A DNA stretch of 64,000 nt from Bartonella elizabethae F9251 = ATCC 49927 (GTDB lineage: Bacteria; Pseudomonadota; Alphaproteobacteria; Rhizobiales; Rhizobiaceae), in assembly GCF_000518165.1 (NCBI RefSeq), contig NZ_JADB01000001.1, positions 62,001 to 126,000 of the forward strand, read 5' to 3'. Numbering within the stretch: position 1 is the stretch's first letter; each line of letters opens with the position of its first letter. A program made the translations under genes and the position numbers. The notes below the pieces were generated by a model. That model made no database searches and was not told the origin of the DNA. It saw nothing but the letters and a program-made list of their open reading frames with translations. Positions 51,170 to 59,881 of the stretch are shown one piece after another.

Positions 51170-52564
51170 ATGCTGAATAAAGTACTAACACATCTTGATG
51201 GAAATATAGAAAAGAGCCTTGAACGCCTTTTTTCTCTTTTACGTTTTCAATCGATCTCTACAGACTCGGCTTATAAGGACGCATGTCGTCAAGCAGCTGA
51301 TTGGTTAGTAGAGGATTTAAAAAGCATAGGTTTTGAGGCTTCACGGCGTGATACACCGGGTCATCCAATGGTTGTTGGGCATCATCCAGGACCTTCGGAG
51401 GATTGTTTACATGTGTTGTTTTACGGACATTATGATGTTCAACCTGTTGATCCATTGAGTTTATGGGAGGATGATCCATTTACACCTTCTTTAAAAGAGA
51501 GAGATGGAGAGAAAGTTATTTGTGCCCGTGGTGCTTCAGATGACAAAGGTCAGTTGATGACATTTATTGAGGCATGTCGTGCCTATAAGAAAGAAACAGG
51601 ACAGCTTCCTGTTAAAGTGACTATTTTATGTGAAGGTGAGGAAGAATGTGCTTCTCCTTCTCTTATTCCTTTTTTAAAAGCAAATAAAGATGAACTTAAG
51701 GCAGATTATGCATTGGTTTGTGATACGTCGATGTGGGATGCGAATACACCCTCTATTGCTCTTTCTCTTCGAGGAATTATGGCGGAAGAGATTATTATCA
51801 CAGCAGCAAATCGTGATTTGCATTCTGGTTATTTTGGGGGTGTCGCCGCTAATCCCATTCGTATTTTAGCTAAAATTTTGGCAGGACTTCACGATGAAAA
51901 TAATAAGGTGACGCTTCCTGGTTTTTATGATGGCGTAGAAGAAACACCTCCACATATTTTACAATCATGGAATGCGCTTCATTGTACTGCTGAAAATTTG
52001 CTTGGTCCTATCGGTCTTTTCGTTCCAGCAGGTGAAAAAGGACGGAGCATTTTAGAGCTTGTATGGGCACGTCCTACCATGGAATTTAATGGTATTAGTG
52101 GGGGGTATGAAGGGGAAGGGATGAAAACGGTTATTGCGTCTCAAGCGAGCACAAAAGTATCCTGTCGTCTAGTTCATAAGCAAGATCCAGAGAAAATACG
52201 CCAAGCGTTGCGTGATTATGTCCGTAGCTCAATTCCTGCTGACTGTGCGGTTGAATTTAAGAATCATGGTTCTTCTCCAGCGCTTCAGTTATCTGATGAT
52301 TCACCTTTTATTAAGGATGCAAAGGATGCTTTATCACAAGAATGGGAAGTTCCTGCTGTCTTGACAGCCATGGGAGGGTCAATTCCAATTGTTGCTGATT
52401 TTCGGTCCATTCTTGGTATGGAAACTCTTTTGGTTGGTTTTGGATTGGCTGATGATCGTATTCATTCGCCTAATGAAAAGTATAATCTAAAATCATTTCA
52501 TAAGGGGCAGAGATCTTGGGCACGCATTCTTACCGCTTTAGCAAAGAGGAGGGTGAATGGCTGA
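51170..52564 (+). CDS. M20-family dipeptidase/peptidase
   Basis: A 464-residue zinc peptidase of the M20 family. Metal ligands are in the GHYDVQPVD segment (His and Asp), in RGASDDKG (bridging Asp), in EGEEECASPS (catalytic Glu-Glu) and in a C-terminal His (DDRIHSPNEKYNL). The dimerisation lid occupies about 210-360. Relatives act on dipeptides or acyl-amino acids. I place the start at the ATG at 51170 behind GAGAGG. The stop overlaps rnd by eight bases. Confidence 0.92.
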   Translation: MLNKVLTHLDGNIEKSLERLFSLLRFQSISTDSAYKDACRQAADWLVEDLKSIGFEASRRDTPGHPMVVGHHPGPSEDCLHVLFYGHYDVQPVDPLSLWEDDPFTPSLKERDGEKVICARGASDDKGQLMTFIEACRAYKKETGQLPVKVTILCEGEEECASPSLIPFLKANKDELKADYALVCDTSMWDANTPSIALSLRGIMAEEIIITAANRDLHSGYFGGVAANPIRILAKILAGLHDENNKVTLPGFYDGVEETPPHILQSWNALHCTAENLLGPIGLFVPAGEKGRSILELVWARPTMEFNGISGGYEGEGMKTVIASQASTKVSCRLVHKQDPEKIRQALRDYVRSSIPADCAVEFKNHGSSPALQLSDDSPFIKDAKDALSQEWEVPAVLTAMGGSIPIVADFRSILGMETLLVGFGLADDRIHSPNEKYNLKSFHKGQRSWARILTALAKRRVNG

Positions 52565-53177
52565 GATTCGCGTTCATCAAGGTGATTTGCCAAACTTAGA
52601 CAATTATAAAACTGATGCCGTTGCGATTGATACTGAGACTTTAGGATTACAACCACATCGTGATCGTTTGTGTGTTGTTCAGATTTCTCCTGGAGATGGA
52701 ACTGCGGATATTATACAAATTGCTAAAGGACAAAAAAGTGCTCCTAATTTGTCCAAGCTTCTTAAAGATAATGCAGTTACCAAAATATTCCATTTTGGGC
52801 GTTTTGATCTTGCTATTTTAGCGCATACATTTGGTGTTATGCCAGAGGCTGTTTTTTGTACAAAGATCGCTTCAAAACTCACGCGTACCTATACGGATCG
52901 TCATGGCTTGAAAGAAATTTGTAATGAATTGCTGAATGTAAATATTTCTAAACAGCAACAATCTTCGGATTGGGCGGCAGAAACGTTATCACAGGCACAA
53001 ATTGAATATGCTGCATCGGATGTGTTATATTTGCATCGTTTGAAGGTTATATTTGAAGAACGTTTAAGACGCGAGGAGCGAGAAAGTGTTGCTAAGGCGT
53101 GCTTTCAATTTTTGCCTATGAGAGCTAAGCTTGACCTTTTAGGATGGTCGGAAGTTGATATTTTTGCCCATAGCTAA
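52557..53177 (+). CDS. rnd: Ribonuclease D, short form
   Basis: A 206-residue DEDDy 3'-5' exoribonuclease. Exo I is AIDTETLGL (Asp and Glu), Exo II is HFGRFDLAIL (Asp), and Exo III is YAASDVLYLHRL (Tyr and Asp). It lacks the HRDC domains of the 375-residue E. coli enzyme, the usual state in alphaproteobacteria. It probably trims tRNA and other stable RNA 3' ends. It overlaps the dipeptidase gene by eight bases and ends before a strong terminator. Confidence 0.93.
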   Translation: MAEIRVHQGDLPNLDNYKTDAVAIDTETLGLQPHRDRLCVVQISPGDGTADIIQIAKGQKSAPNLSKLLKDNAVTKIFHFGRFDLAILAHTFGVMPEAVFCTKIASKLTRTYTDRHGLKEICNELLNVNISKQQQSSDWAAETLSQAQIEYAASDVLYLHRLKVIFEERLRREERESVAKACFQFLPMRAKLDLLGWSEVDIFAHS

Positions 53178-53220
53178 CTTTAAAAGTCGGCTTTTAATAG
53201 AAGTGAATTATTGATGCAAG

Positions 53221-53260
53221 AGGACAAAATGCCGGTAATGTAGGCATTTTGTCCTTTTTC
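53221..53260 (+). terminator. Strong intrinsic terminator after rnd
   Basis: A perfect 13-bp stem (AGGACAAAATGCC with its complement) closes a nine-base loop and is followed by TTTTC. It ends the mutM-dipeptidase-rnd transcript and marks the boundary to the gene-poor region. Confidence 0.9.
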
Positions 53261-53261
53261 C

Positions 53262-54209
53262 TCTCATCTTTTCATGAAAAGTTGTAACATAAGTACTCTC
53301 TGATTTAAAATTTAGGCAATAAAAGCAATTTTGAAGAGAGGCTAGAATATACGGTAGATCGAGACTGAAATCTTTGAAACGGGTACACAGTCTAATTTGG
53401 GGAGAATATGAAGGCATCGACGTAAAAACAAACCCCATCCTTATCATCACTAATTCTATTTTACGTCTTTCAAAAGTATCTAAAGCAATATCTATTAAGG
53501 CATGCAGATTATGCATTTCCTCATGCTTTTGTTTTTCACATTCTTTAGCGGAGTCACGTCTCTCAGGCAAAATACTCCCCTAAACGGAATATATGGGTTG
53601 CTCATTCACGTGCTTTTTAAAAAAACTTTCTTAAGATACCCAAGCCCATGACACGGTGGCGTTTATGAATGGTATAACGATAAAATCCTCCAATATGATA
53701 TAAAATCTATTGAGAACTATCATCTTTATGCTTATGGAGTAAAAAGCCGCGACCCTCACACATTTTGCCAACACCCAATTTTGTGACAATCCTTGGCACT
53801 CTTCATAAGAAGCATTTTTATTGTATAGTTTCACTCCACGTAAGTTTCTCCACTTATAATGTGAAAACAAACGGTTTTGGTTAATTCAATATGAGAAAGT
53901 TTTATGGTATTCGGGGGACTAATTCAATATAAATAACGCTATATTTTATTATAAATCAATATGTTGATATGAAACCTGTGCCCTTTATCGTCTCACAGAC
54001 AATGCTTCGTGCTTTTATTCATTGCCAAACACGTATTTTCTATATGTTGACCGCACAGAGTAATTTGCATTTATTTTAAAATTAAAATGCCAAGGCTTGG
54101 TTTTTTGAGGGTTTTCACTTTTTATCTATAAACATGCTATTTTTTCTGGAAATCGGCAATGAAGGCACTAGGTAAAATCCATTATGAATATTTCTATGAG
54201 GTTAAATTT
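53262..54209. other. Gene-poor spacer at the housekeeping/accessory boundary
   Basis: About 950 bases lie here without a gene I can support. Minus-strand frames at 53208-53570 and 53631-53870 lack Shine-Dalgarno sites and recognisable motifs; the first runs through the rnd terminator. They could be remnants, but I cannot assign them. Confidence 0.5.
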
Positions 54210-54539
54210 ATGAATATAAAATATTTTATCGCAGCTTTCGCTACTTTTTTTTCAATCTCTGTCGCTCAGGGGGCTGGCTTTTTGTCTTCTCAAAAATTCA
54301 CAGAGGGCATATCTACTGTTTTTCTTCCTAAAGATCTTTTTTCTAGCGAACAGTTGAGCAAGATCTTATCTGAAGTTGTTCAAATGGAACTTTCTTGCAC
54401 AAAGAACAGTCAATGCATGACAGCAGTTCAGTTAATACCTGTGTCACATTCTGGTAAAAAAAGATTTCAAAAGCCTAAAAAAGGATCAGGAAAAGGCAAA
54501 CGACCAAACCTATTTGCACGAAGTCCAATGAGTTATTAA
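54210..54539 (+). CDS. Small secreted basic protein of unknown function
   Basis: A 109-residue protein I do not recognise. It has a signal peptide (MNIKYFIAAFATFFSISVAQG, cut near residue 21) whose start resembles those of the Hbp proteins downstream. The mature part contains two cysteines seven residues apart (SCTKNSQC) and ends in a strongly basic Lys/Arg/Gly/Pro stretch (GKKRFQKPKKGSGKGKRP). GAGG lies eight bases before the ATG at 54210; an upstream in-frame ATG at 54159 would add 17 residues before the signal peptide. It stands isolated between two long spacers. Confidence 0.68.
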   Translation: MNIKYFIAAFATFFSISVAQGAGFLSSQKFTEGISTVFLPKDLFSSEQLSKILSEVVQMELSCTKNSQCMTAVQLIPVSHSGKKRFQKPKKGSGKGKRPNLFARSPMSY

Positions 54540-55969
54540 AAAGTAAGAAAACAACATCAAAAAGTCTATATCTAAGAATTGAATAAAGAAGATATTGTTT
54601 ATCACTTTAAGACAGAGGGGAGTTATTTATTTGCGAAGGATATCATGATTATGCGCGGGCAAATGAATGGTATTGTTCGGAAAAGATAAGGGGAGGGAGG
54701 TTTTGGTGAAAGAACACACTGTAGAGTGGTGATCGCTCGTTATAAATTTCATTGAATTTATAATGTGTAGATTTTGGATCACTCTATAATGTCGCAAATT
54801 CCCTCATTTTCATTTGAAGTTTGGTTATATAAAGGCGTATAAATCTCCTTTATTTAAGTGTTTTTAGGATACGAGGTGGATCTCAAGAATAGGACTTGGT
54901 TCATATGCCCTTGAATTAAGTCAATTACATGAGTAGGAAACTAAGAAAAACCCATTTGGCAAGAATCTAGGCTGTTTGTATAAAGGATGTGATGAGAATT
55001 CTTCCTCAAATCAAGGAGAAGGCGTAGAGTGAAGTGTAAAAAAGCTTTATTTTAATATTAAATTTTTGATCTTTGCTGGCATGTTTCGACTAGAAATAAA
55101 ATATTTTTCATTTGTCTATGTTTAAAATATCAAATCTCTTTTTTGCTAAATTCATGATTTTTAAAACGAGGTTTTATTTGTAAACTTTAAGAAAGATTTC
55201 TTATTTTTTCAGTTTTAAGGAGAGTTTTTATATAAATTTCAATGTTTATGAATTGTTTTTCTCAGTTTAGTTTATAAAGAGTAAGAAATTGAATGCCGAC
55301 AAAGAAGACTGAAGCTTCGAAAAAGATTTTCTATAAGGTTGTGATAAAAAAGCCATTCTTTCAAAAACAACAAGTGCTTAAAGTAAAAACAAAGAGCAGG
55401 TAAATTAAATGTACTTTTATTGCAATCCATGAAGTATTCGAAACTTTGTTTATGTGTGATACACATCTTTTACAGTAAAAAAACTCTCAAAGAGCTATGC
55501 GCATTTGGTCTTGCAAATAATGAACTAAACACATTGTTTATATAAATTGATTTGTATGAATTTAAATGGTAAAGTTGCATTTGGCTTGTTCTCAAGATTG
55601 TATAGTTTTCTCGCTGTCCTTAATATTAAGTGCCTTCATAAGAAGCCATGTTTAGCTTTTTTTACGGTTTTATCCACACGTGCTCGTTTGTAACGTTGAG
55701 GTGGGTAATTTTAGTTACTTTAAATAAAATGATTTAAGATGAAAGCATTCAATATTACAGAGAAAAAGATAATTTTTTCATTATAATCAATAGGCTAATT
55801 TCCCATAGCTAATAAAAGATGTCCTACATGGGGGATGAAAGAGTTTTTTAATTCATAAAGAAGAAAAATATGGTGAGAGGAACTCATTTGTGCATGGTCA
55901 AGTTTTATTCTCATTGACTATAGCAAGCAATGAAGGGCACTTTGATTGAATTTTTGTTTTTTTTATGAG
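54540..55969. other. Long gene-poor spacer upstream of the hbp cluster
   Basis: About 1.4 kb lies here without a supported gene. The repeat copy B is at 54865-54995. A minus-strand frame at 55272-55466 looks like a chance frame. The region before 55970 leads into the first hbp promoter element. Confidence 0.5.
54865..54995. repeat. Degenerate dispersed repeat, copy B
   Basis: This is the partner of the segment at 49990-50125, in the same orientation. The shared blocks include ACATGAGTA, then GAAAC-AAG, CCCAT, and GGCAAGAATC followed by a conserved TTT-A-A pattern. It lies in a spacer with no gene. Confidence 0.45.
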
Positions 55970-55988
55970 TGTATCATTTTTGCTACAG
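55970..55988 (+). promoter_or_regulatory. H-box promoter element of hbp gene 1
   Basis: TGTATCATTTTTGCTACAG begins 86 bases before the start codon of the first hbp gene. The same 19-bp block precedes all four hbp genes at 73-86 bases. It corresponds in position and context to the H-box reported in Bartonella quintana hbp promoters, where the iron response regulator Irr acts. Confidence 0.82.
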
Positions 55989-56055
55989 ATATCTGAAGTT
56001 TGGGCTCTATATGACATGACGTGTTCAAATAAATATTCAGCTATGGAGAGAAAAT

Positions 56056-56889
56056 ATGAATATGAAATGGTTAATAACAGCTTCTGCTTTCGCTTTTGTT
56101 TCAGTTTCAGCGGCGCAAGCAGCAGATGTTATTGTTCCCCCGAGTCCAACACCTGTTGCTCCCGTTATTGTTGCTCCAACCTTTTCTTGGACAGGTTTTT
56201 ACGTTGGGGGGCAGATTGGTGGTTTTTCGGGTAAAACGAAGATGGATATTCTTGCTAACGGACAAAAGATTCCGGTAGATAAGGATTTTTTGCCTAAACT
56301 ATCTGGTTTTATGGGAGGTCTTTACGCAGGTTCCAATATTGATCTTGGCAATGGCCTTATTCTAGGTGTCGATACAGATATCATGTGGGCTGATAAAAGT
56401 GACACGAAGACAGGAAAAACATATGTCATTGCTCCAGGTCACATCGATTATATTAAAAAGATGTTAAAAGACGCTGCAATTAATATTGGTGAAAATGCAC
56501 TTAAAGCTGGTTCTAAAAGAACACACAGTTTCACTTTTAAAGAAAAGTGGGCTGGTGCAACACGTGTACGTATTGGTTTTGCTGCTGAACGCATTATGCC
56601 TTATGTTGCTGGCGGTATTGCTTATACACAGCTCCAAGATACTGCATCGATCTCAATAACGGACAAAGATTCAGACAAAGTCATAGCTTCTGGAACTCTG
56701 TCTGATGAAACAAAGACCCTTGTTGGTTACACCCTTGGGGCGGGTGTTGATTTAGCCATGACCAATAATATTATTGTTCGTGCGGAATATCGTTATTCTG
56801 ATTTTGGTAAAAAGAAATTCTCAAATGATAAATATGAAACTTCTTACAAAACCAATGATTTCCGTGTTGGTGTTGCTTACAAATTCTAA
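56056..56889 (+). CDS. Haemin-binding outer membrane protein (Hbp/Pap31 family), copy 1
   Basis: A 277-residue outer-membrane beta-barrel of the Omp25/Omp31-like family that in Bartonella binds haemin and, for Pap31, fibronectin. The signal peptide is about residues 1-22 (ending AAQAA). Family blocks are FSWTGFYVGGQIG, EKWAGATRVRIGFAAERIMPYVAGG, VRAEYRYSDFGKKKF and the terminal YKTNDFRVGVAYKF with the C-terminal Phe needed for outer-membrane assembly. Variable loops lie at about 60-80 and 110-160. GGAGAG precedes the ATG. The family letter cannot be assigned from sequence reading. Confidence 0.93.
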   Translation: MNMKWLITASAFAFVSVSAAQAADVIVPPSPTPVAPVIVAPTFSWTGFYVGGQIGGFSGKTKMDILANGQKIPVDKDFLPKLSGFMGGLYAGSNIDLGNGLILGVDTDIMWADKSDTKTGKTYVIAPGHIDYIKKMLKDAAINIGENALKAGSKRTHSFTFKEKWAGATRVRIGFAAERIMPYVAGGIAYTQLQDTASISITDKDSDKVIASGTLSDETKTLVGYTLGAGVDLAMTNNIIVRAEYRYSDFGKKKFSNDKYETSYKTNDFRVGVAYKF

Positions 56890-56914
56890 CAGATGGTAAA
56901 TTAAATAACAAAGA

Positions 56915-56945
56915 GGCTCTATCTCTGATAGAGCCCTATTATTTT
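56915..56945 (+). terminator. Terminator of hbp gene 1
   Basis: A perfect 9-bp stem (GGCTCTATC with GATAGAGCC) with a three-base loop is followed by a T-rich run, 26 bases after the stop codon. Confidence 0.88.
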
Positions 56946-57149
56946 CTGTTGCTATATTATCACACATTATATATTTTATAGTAGATGTGGAAAAGCATTA
57001 TTAAGATTTTATTAAAAAAATTTTATAAACAACAAACAAAAACCACATTTAAAATCAATAAGTTATTTGCATACGCAGTTTGTGGTTTCTCGTACAAAAC
57101 GAAATTATGAAGTAATTTTATCTTCGGCAAACTCTCCATTTCCTGTGAC

Positions 57150-57168
57150 TGTGTCATTTTTGCTACAG
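57150..57168 (+). promoter_or_regulatory. H-box promoter element of hbp gene 2
   Basis: TGTGTCATTTTTGCTACAG begins 75 bases before the second hbp start codon. It is identical to the element of copy 4 and differs at one base from that of copy 1. Confidence 0.85.
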
Positions 57169-57224
57169 CTTTTCTCCGTGTTATCTTGTAGCACTGTGTT
57201 CATAATAAATTAGGAGCAAAGTTT

Positions 57225-58067
57225 ATGAATATAAAATCTTTAGTAACAACTTCTGTTATCGCTATAGCTACAGCTTCTGCAGCACAAGCTGCTGATGTTA
57301 TTGTCCCTCGTGAAACAGCCCCAGCAGTGATTACAGCAGCCCCTGCCTATTCTTGGACAGGTTTTTATCTTGGTGCTCAGATTGGTGGCCGTTCAATGAA
57401 AACTGACAAAGGTTCTAGCACTTTAGGTTATCACGATCTTAAGCTTTCCGGTATGCTCGGCGGCCTATACACAGGTTACAATGTTGATCTCGGCAATGGT
57501 GTGATCTTCGGCTTGGATACAGATGTCTCTTTTATTGGTAAAAAAGACACAATTAACTCCCTTACAAAGTATGTTGGAGGTGTACTTAGTAAAGATCTTG
57601 ACACGATTAATCAACTCCTCGATGATGCTAAGATCGAAAGGAAAGATGGTCTAAAAGTTGCAAAGGGGGATGAATACGTCGAAAGTATTACTATGAAAGA
57701 AAAGTGGTCTGGTGCTACCCGCGTTCGCATTGGTTTTGCTGCTGATCGTATCATGCCTTATATCGCTGGTGGTGTTGCCTATACGCAGATGCAAGGCATC
57801 ACAGCGCTTGAAGTGAAAAAAGATAGATTTTTGCCTGCAGAGGACAATGGTGGTAAACTTGTTGCTTCTGGTAACGTATATGATGAAACAAAGACACTCG
57901 TTGGTTTCACCCTTGGTGCTGGTGTTGACTTTGCAATGACAGACAATGTTCTGTTACGTGCTGAATACCGTTACTCAGACTATGGTAAAAAGAAATACTT
58001 TAAAGACACTGCGGAACTTCAATACAAAACCAACGATTTCCGCGTAGGTGTTGCATACAAGTTCTAA
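57225..58067 (+). CDS. Haemin-binding outer membrane protein (Hbp/Pap31 family), copy 2
   Basis: A 280-residue outer-membrane barrel. The signal peptide MNIKSLVTTSVIAIATASAAQA resembles that of known Pap31. Conserved blocks are YSWTGFYLGAQIGG, EKWSGATRVRIGFAADRIMPYIAGG, RAEYRYSDYGKKKY and YKTNDFRVGVAYKF. The loop at about 95-150 is lysine/aspartate-rich and differs from its neighbours, while the C-terminal 60 codons are nearly identical at DNA level to copy 3, which suggests recent duplication or gene conversion. GGAG precedes the ATG. It has its own H-box and terminator, so it is probably transcribed singly. Confidence 0.93.
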   Translation: MNIKSLVTTSVIAIATASAAQAADVIVPRETAPAVITAAPAYSWTGFYLGAQIGGRSMKTDKGSSTLGYHDLKLSGMLGGLYTGYNVDLGNGVIFGLDTDVSFIGKKDTINSLTKYVGGVLSKDLDTINQLLDDAKIERKDGLKVAKGDEYVESITMKEKWSGATRVRIGFAADRIMPYIAGGVAYTQMQGITALEVKKDRFLPAEDNGGKLVASGNVYDETKTLVGFTLGAGVDFAMTDNVLLRAEYRYSDYGKKKYFKDTAELQYKTNDFRVGVAYKF

Positions 58068-58100
58068 TTTCGTAAATAACGTAATTAATACAAAAAATAT

Positions 58101-58128
58101 AAAGGCCTCGTTTAACGAGGCCTTTATC
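58101..58128 (+). terminator. Terminator of hbp gene 2
   Basis: A perfect 10-bp stem (AAAGGCCTCG with CGAGGCCTTT) closes a five-base loop and is followed by a T-rich run, 34 bases after the stop. Confidence 0.92.
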
Positions 58129-58336
58129 TTATTATATTGTAAAAACTCTAGCATTAAGAGCGATAGGTGCATATAAAACTTCCCACATGAGGTGTTTATG
58201 TGAGATGAACATTCTTGAGTAGAGCTTGCCTCTAGAGTCACCTCGACATAGGAGACATCTTCACATGAATCACAGGAATATTTTTAGACCGGATTAGTCT
58301 ACACTGTCTTTAAAGCAGAATATGAATCACTGAAAC

Positions 58337-58520
58337 GATGACGATAGTTTGTTACAACATTGTAGGTGGTGGCATTAACTTCGCAATGACAGACAATGTT
58401 TTGCTGCATACACAAACGGTCACTCAGATTTTGGTAAGAAGCAATTTGCAAAGGATTATCGAAGACTAGGCTACAAAATCAATGACTTCCGTGTTAGAGC
58501 TCTTACAAGTTCTAATTTCG
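58337..58520 (+). pseudogene. Decayed 3' end of an additional hbp gene
   Basis: This stretch aligns base by base with the last 55 or so codons of hbp copies 2 and 3: a GGTGGTGGC block, CGCAATGACAGACAATGTT, the GATTTTGGTAAGAAGCAATT block and a tail ending ACAAGTTCTAATTTCGT. Frameshifting indels and lost codons prevent translation. There is no start or promoter before it, and similarity continues a little past the stop into the downstream flank of copy 2, so it is the relic of a duplicated hbp unit. Confidence 0.88.
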
Positions 58521-58623
58521 TCAAAAGGGCAATTATGAATACAAAGTATTAATAAAAAATTAAATTTTCAAGAAGTTTTTATCTTTTATAAAACCGCTGT
58601 TTTCTGGGCTTTTTATTTGTAAT

Positions 58624-58642
58624 TGTGATATTTTTACTACAG
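58624..58642 (+). promoter_or_regulatory. H-box promoter element of hbp gene 3
   Basis: TGTGATATTTTTACTACAG begins 73 bases before the third hbp start codon. It differs from the consensus at three positions, two in the left half (TC to AT) and one in GCTACAG (G to A), so binding may be weaker. Confidence 0.8.
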
Positions 58643-58696
58643 ATTTTTGCTCTGTAACCTTGTAAAATCATTTATAGTGAATTTAGGAGCAAAATT

Positions 58697-59581
58697 ATGA
58701 ATATAAAATTTTTAATGGCAACTTCTGTTGTCACGTTGGTTTCAGTTTCTGCAGCAAATGCAGCTGATGTTATAGTTCCTCATGAAGTTGCACCAGCAGT
58801 GGTTACAGCCCCATCATTCTCTTGGACAGGTTTTTATCTGGGTGGTCAAATCGGCAATTTTTCGAGTAAAACCAAAGTAACTATTCCAGGGGAAGACAAA
58901 GAGCTTTTCAAGAAAGATAACACACCAAGCCCTTCTGGTTTCATGGGGGGTATTTATGCAGGATCTAACGTAGACCTTGGAAGTGGCCTTATTCTTGGTG
59001 TTGAAACCGATGCTGTTTGGGCAGACCGTGAAGAATCAAAAACAGCTCGTGAATCGACTCTTACTAAAAAAGATGCAACATTTTTTAATGATGCCCTTAA
59101 AAAAGCTAAGGTTGAACTAACAGGACAGCAAAAATTTATAGAGGATGACCAAGTAACGGAAACGCACAGTTACAAAGAAAAATGGTCTGGAGCTACCCGC
59201 GTTCGTATCGGTTTTGCTGCTGTTGACCGCATTATGCCTTATGTTGCTGGTGGTATTGCCTATGCGCAAGTGCAGGGTATTCAATCCGTTGCTGGAAAAG
59301 GAGAGAGAGCTAAAGTTGAGCAGAAAGCTGATGGGGGTGAAGAGTTACCAGAAGGAAATAAGCAAACTATAGATTTGACGGGTGGTACTTGGGCTGATGA
59401 CACGAAGACAATGGTTGGTTTCACTATTGGTGGTGGCGTTGACTTTGCAATGACAGACAATGTTCTGTTGCGTGCTGAATACCGTTACTCCGATTTTGGT
59501 AAAAAGAAATTCGCAAACGATACCCGTGAGTTCAATTACAAAACCAATGATTTCCGTGTTGGTGTTGCATACAAGTTCTAA
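58697..59581 (+). CDS. Haemin-binding outer membrane protein (Hbp/Pap31 family), copy 3
   Basis: A 294-residue outer-membrane barrel. The signal peptide is about 1-22 (ending AANAA). Blocks FSWTGFYLGGQIGNFSSKTK, EKWSGATRVRIGF, VAGGIAYAQVQ, RAEYRYSDFGKKKF and YKTNDFRVGVAYKF are present. Two loops are longer than in copies 1 and 2: about 110-155, and a Lys/Glu/Gly-rich loop at about 205-235. A single Val is inserted in the usual AADRIMPY block (AAVDRIMPY), a clean three-base insertion. GGAG precedes the ATG. It is probably monocistronic. Confidence 0.93.
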   Translation: MNIKFLMATSVVTLVSVSAANAADVIVPHEVAPAVVTAPSFSWTGFYLGGQIGNFSSKTKVTIPGEDKELFKKDNTPSPSGFMGGIYAGSNVDLGSGLILGVETDAVWADREESKTARESTLTKKDATFFNDALKKAKVELTGQQKFIEDDQVTETHSYKEKWSGATRVRIGFAAVDRIMPYVAGGIAYAQVQGIQSVAGKGERAKVEQKADGGEELPEGNKQTIDLTGGTWADDTKTMVGFTIGGGVDFAMTDNVLLRAEYRYSDFGKKKFANDTREFNYKTNDFRVGVAYKF

Positions 59582-59621
59582 TTTCATAAAACTGAAATTA
59601 GAAACATAAAATAAACTTCTT

Positions 59622-59656
59622 AGAGGCTCTGTCGAAGACAGAGCCTCTACTTTTTT
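59622..59656 (+). terminator. Terminator of hbp gene 3
   Basis: A perfect 12-bp stem (AGAGGCTCTGTC with GACAGAGCCTCT) closes a GAA loop and is followed by ACTTTTTTC. It resembles the copy 1 terminator in sequence. Confidence 0.93.
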
Positions 59657-59862
59657 CTATTACTATATTATCACACATCCTATATTTTATTTGCGGATGT
59701 AAAAAGATATTCTTCAGATTTTCTTAAAAACTTTCTCATAAACGATAGATAATAATTACACTGTAAGTTCAACATTTTATCGGTATTTATAACCTGTAAT
59801 TTCTTATACGAAGTGAAAGTATGCAGCGATTTTATTTTGGATTATTCTCCATTTTTGATGAT

Positions 59863-59881
59863 TGTATTATTTTTACGACAG
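59863..59881 (+). promoter_or_regulatory. Orphan H-box element without an hbp gene
   Basis: TGTATTATTTTTACGACAG matches the hbp promoter element at 15 to 16 of 19 positions. The 200 bases before it align with the spacer between hbp copies 1 and 2, and the 60 bases after it resemble an hbp leader, but no hbp start or coding sequence follows. It appears to be the promoter of a lost hbp gene. Confidence 0.72.

Noticed and set aside
53208-53570. 120-codon minus-strand frame after rnd
   Set aside because: It runs through the 13-bp stem terminator of rnd and has no recognised motif; its first half looks helical, so a remnant is possible but unsupported.
53631-53870. 79-codon minus-strand frame in the gene-poor spacer
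   Set aside because: No start signal, no similarity I recognise, hydrophobic end of chance type.
55965-56234. 89-codon frame spanning the hbp copy 1 promoter and start
   Set aside because: It covers the H-box and the true start region in another frame; the Hbp reading has all the evidence.
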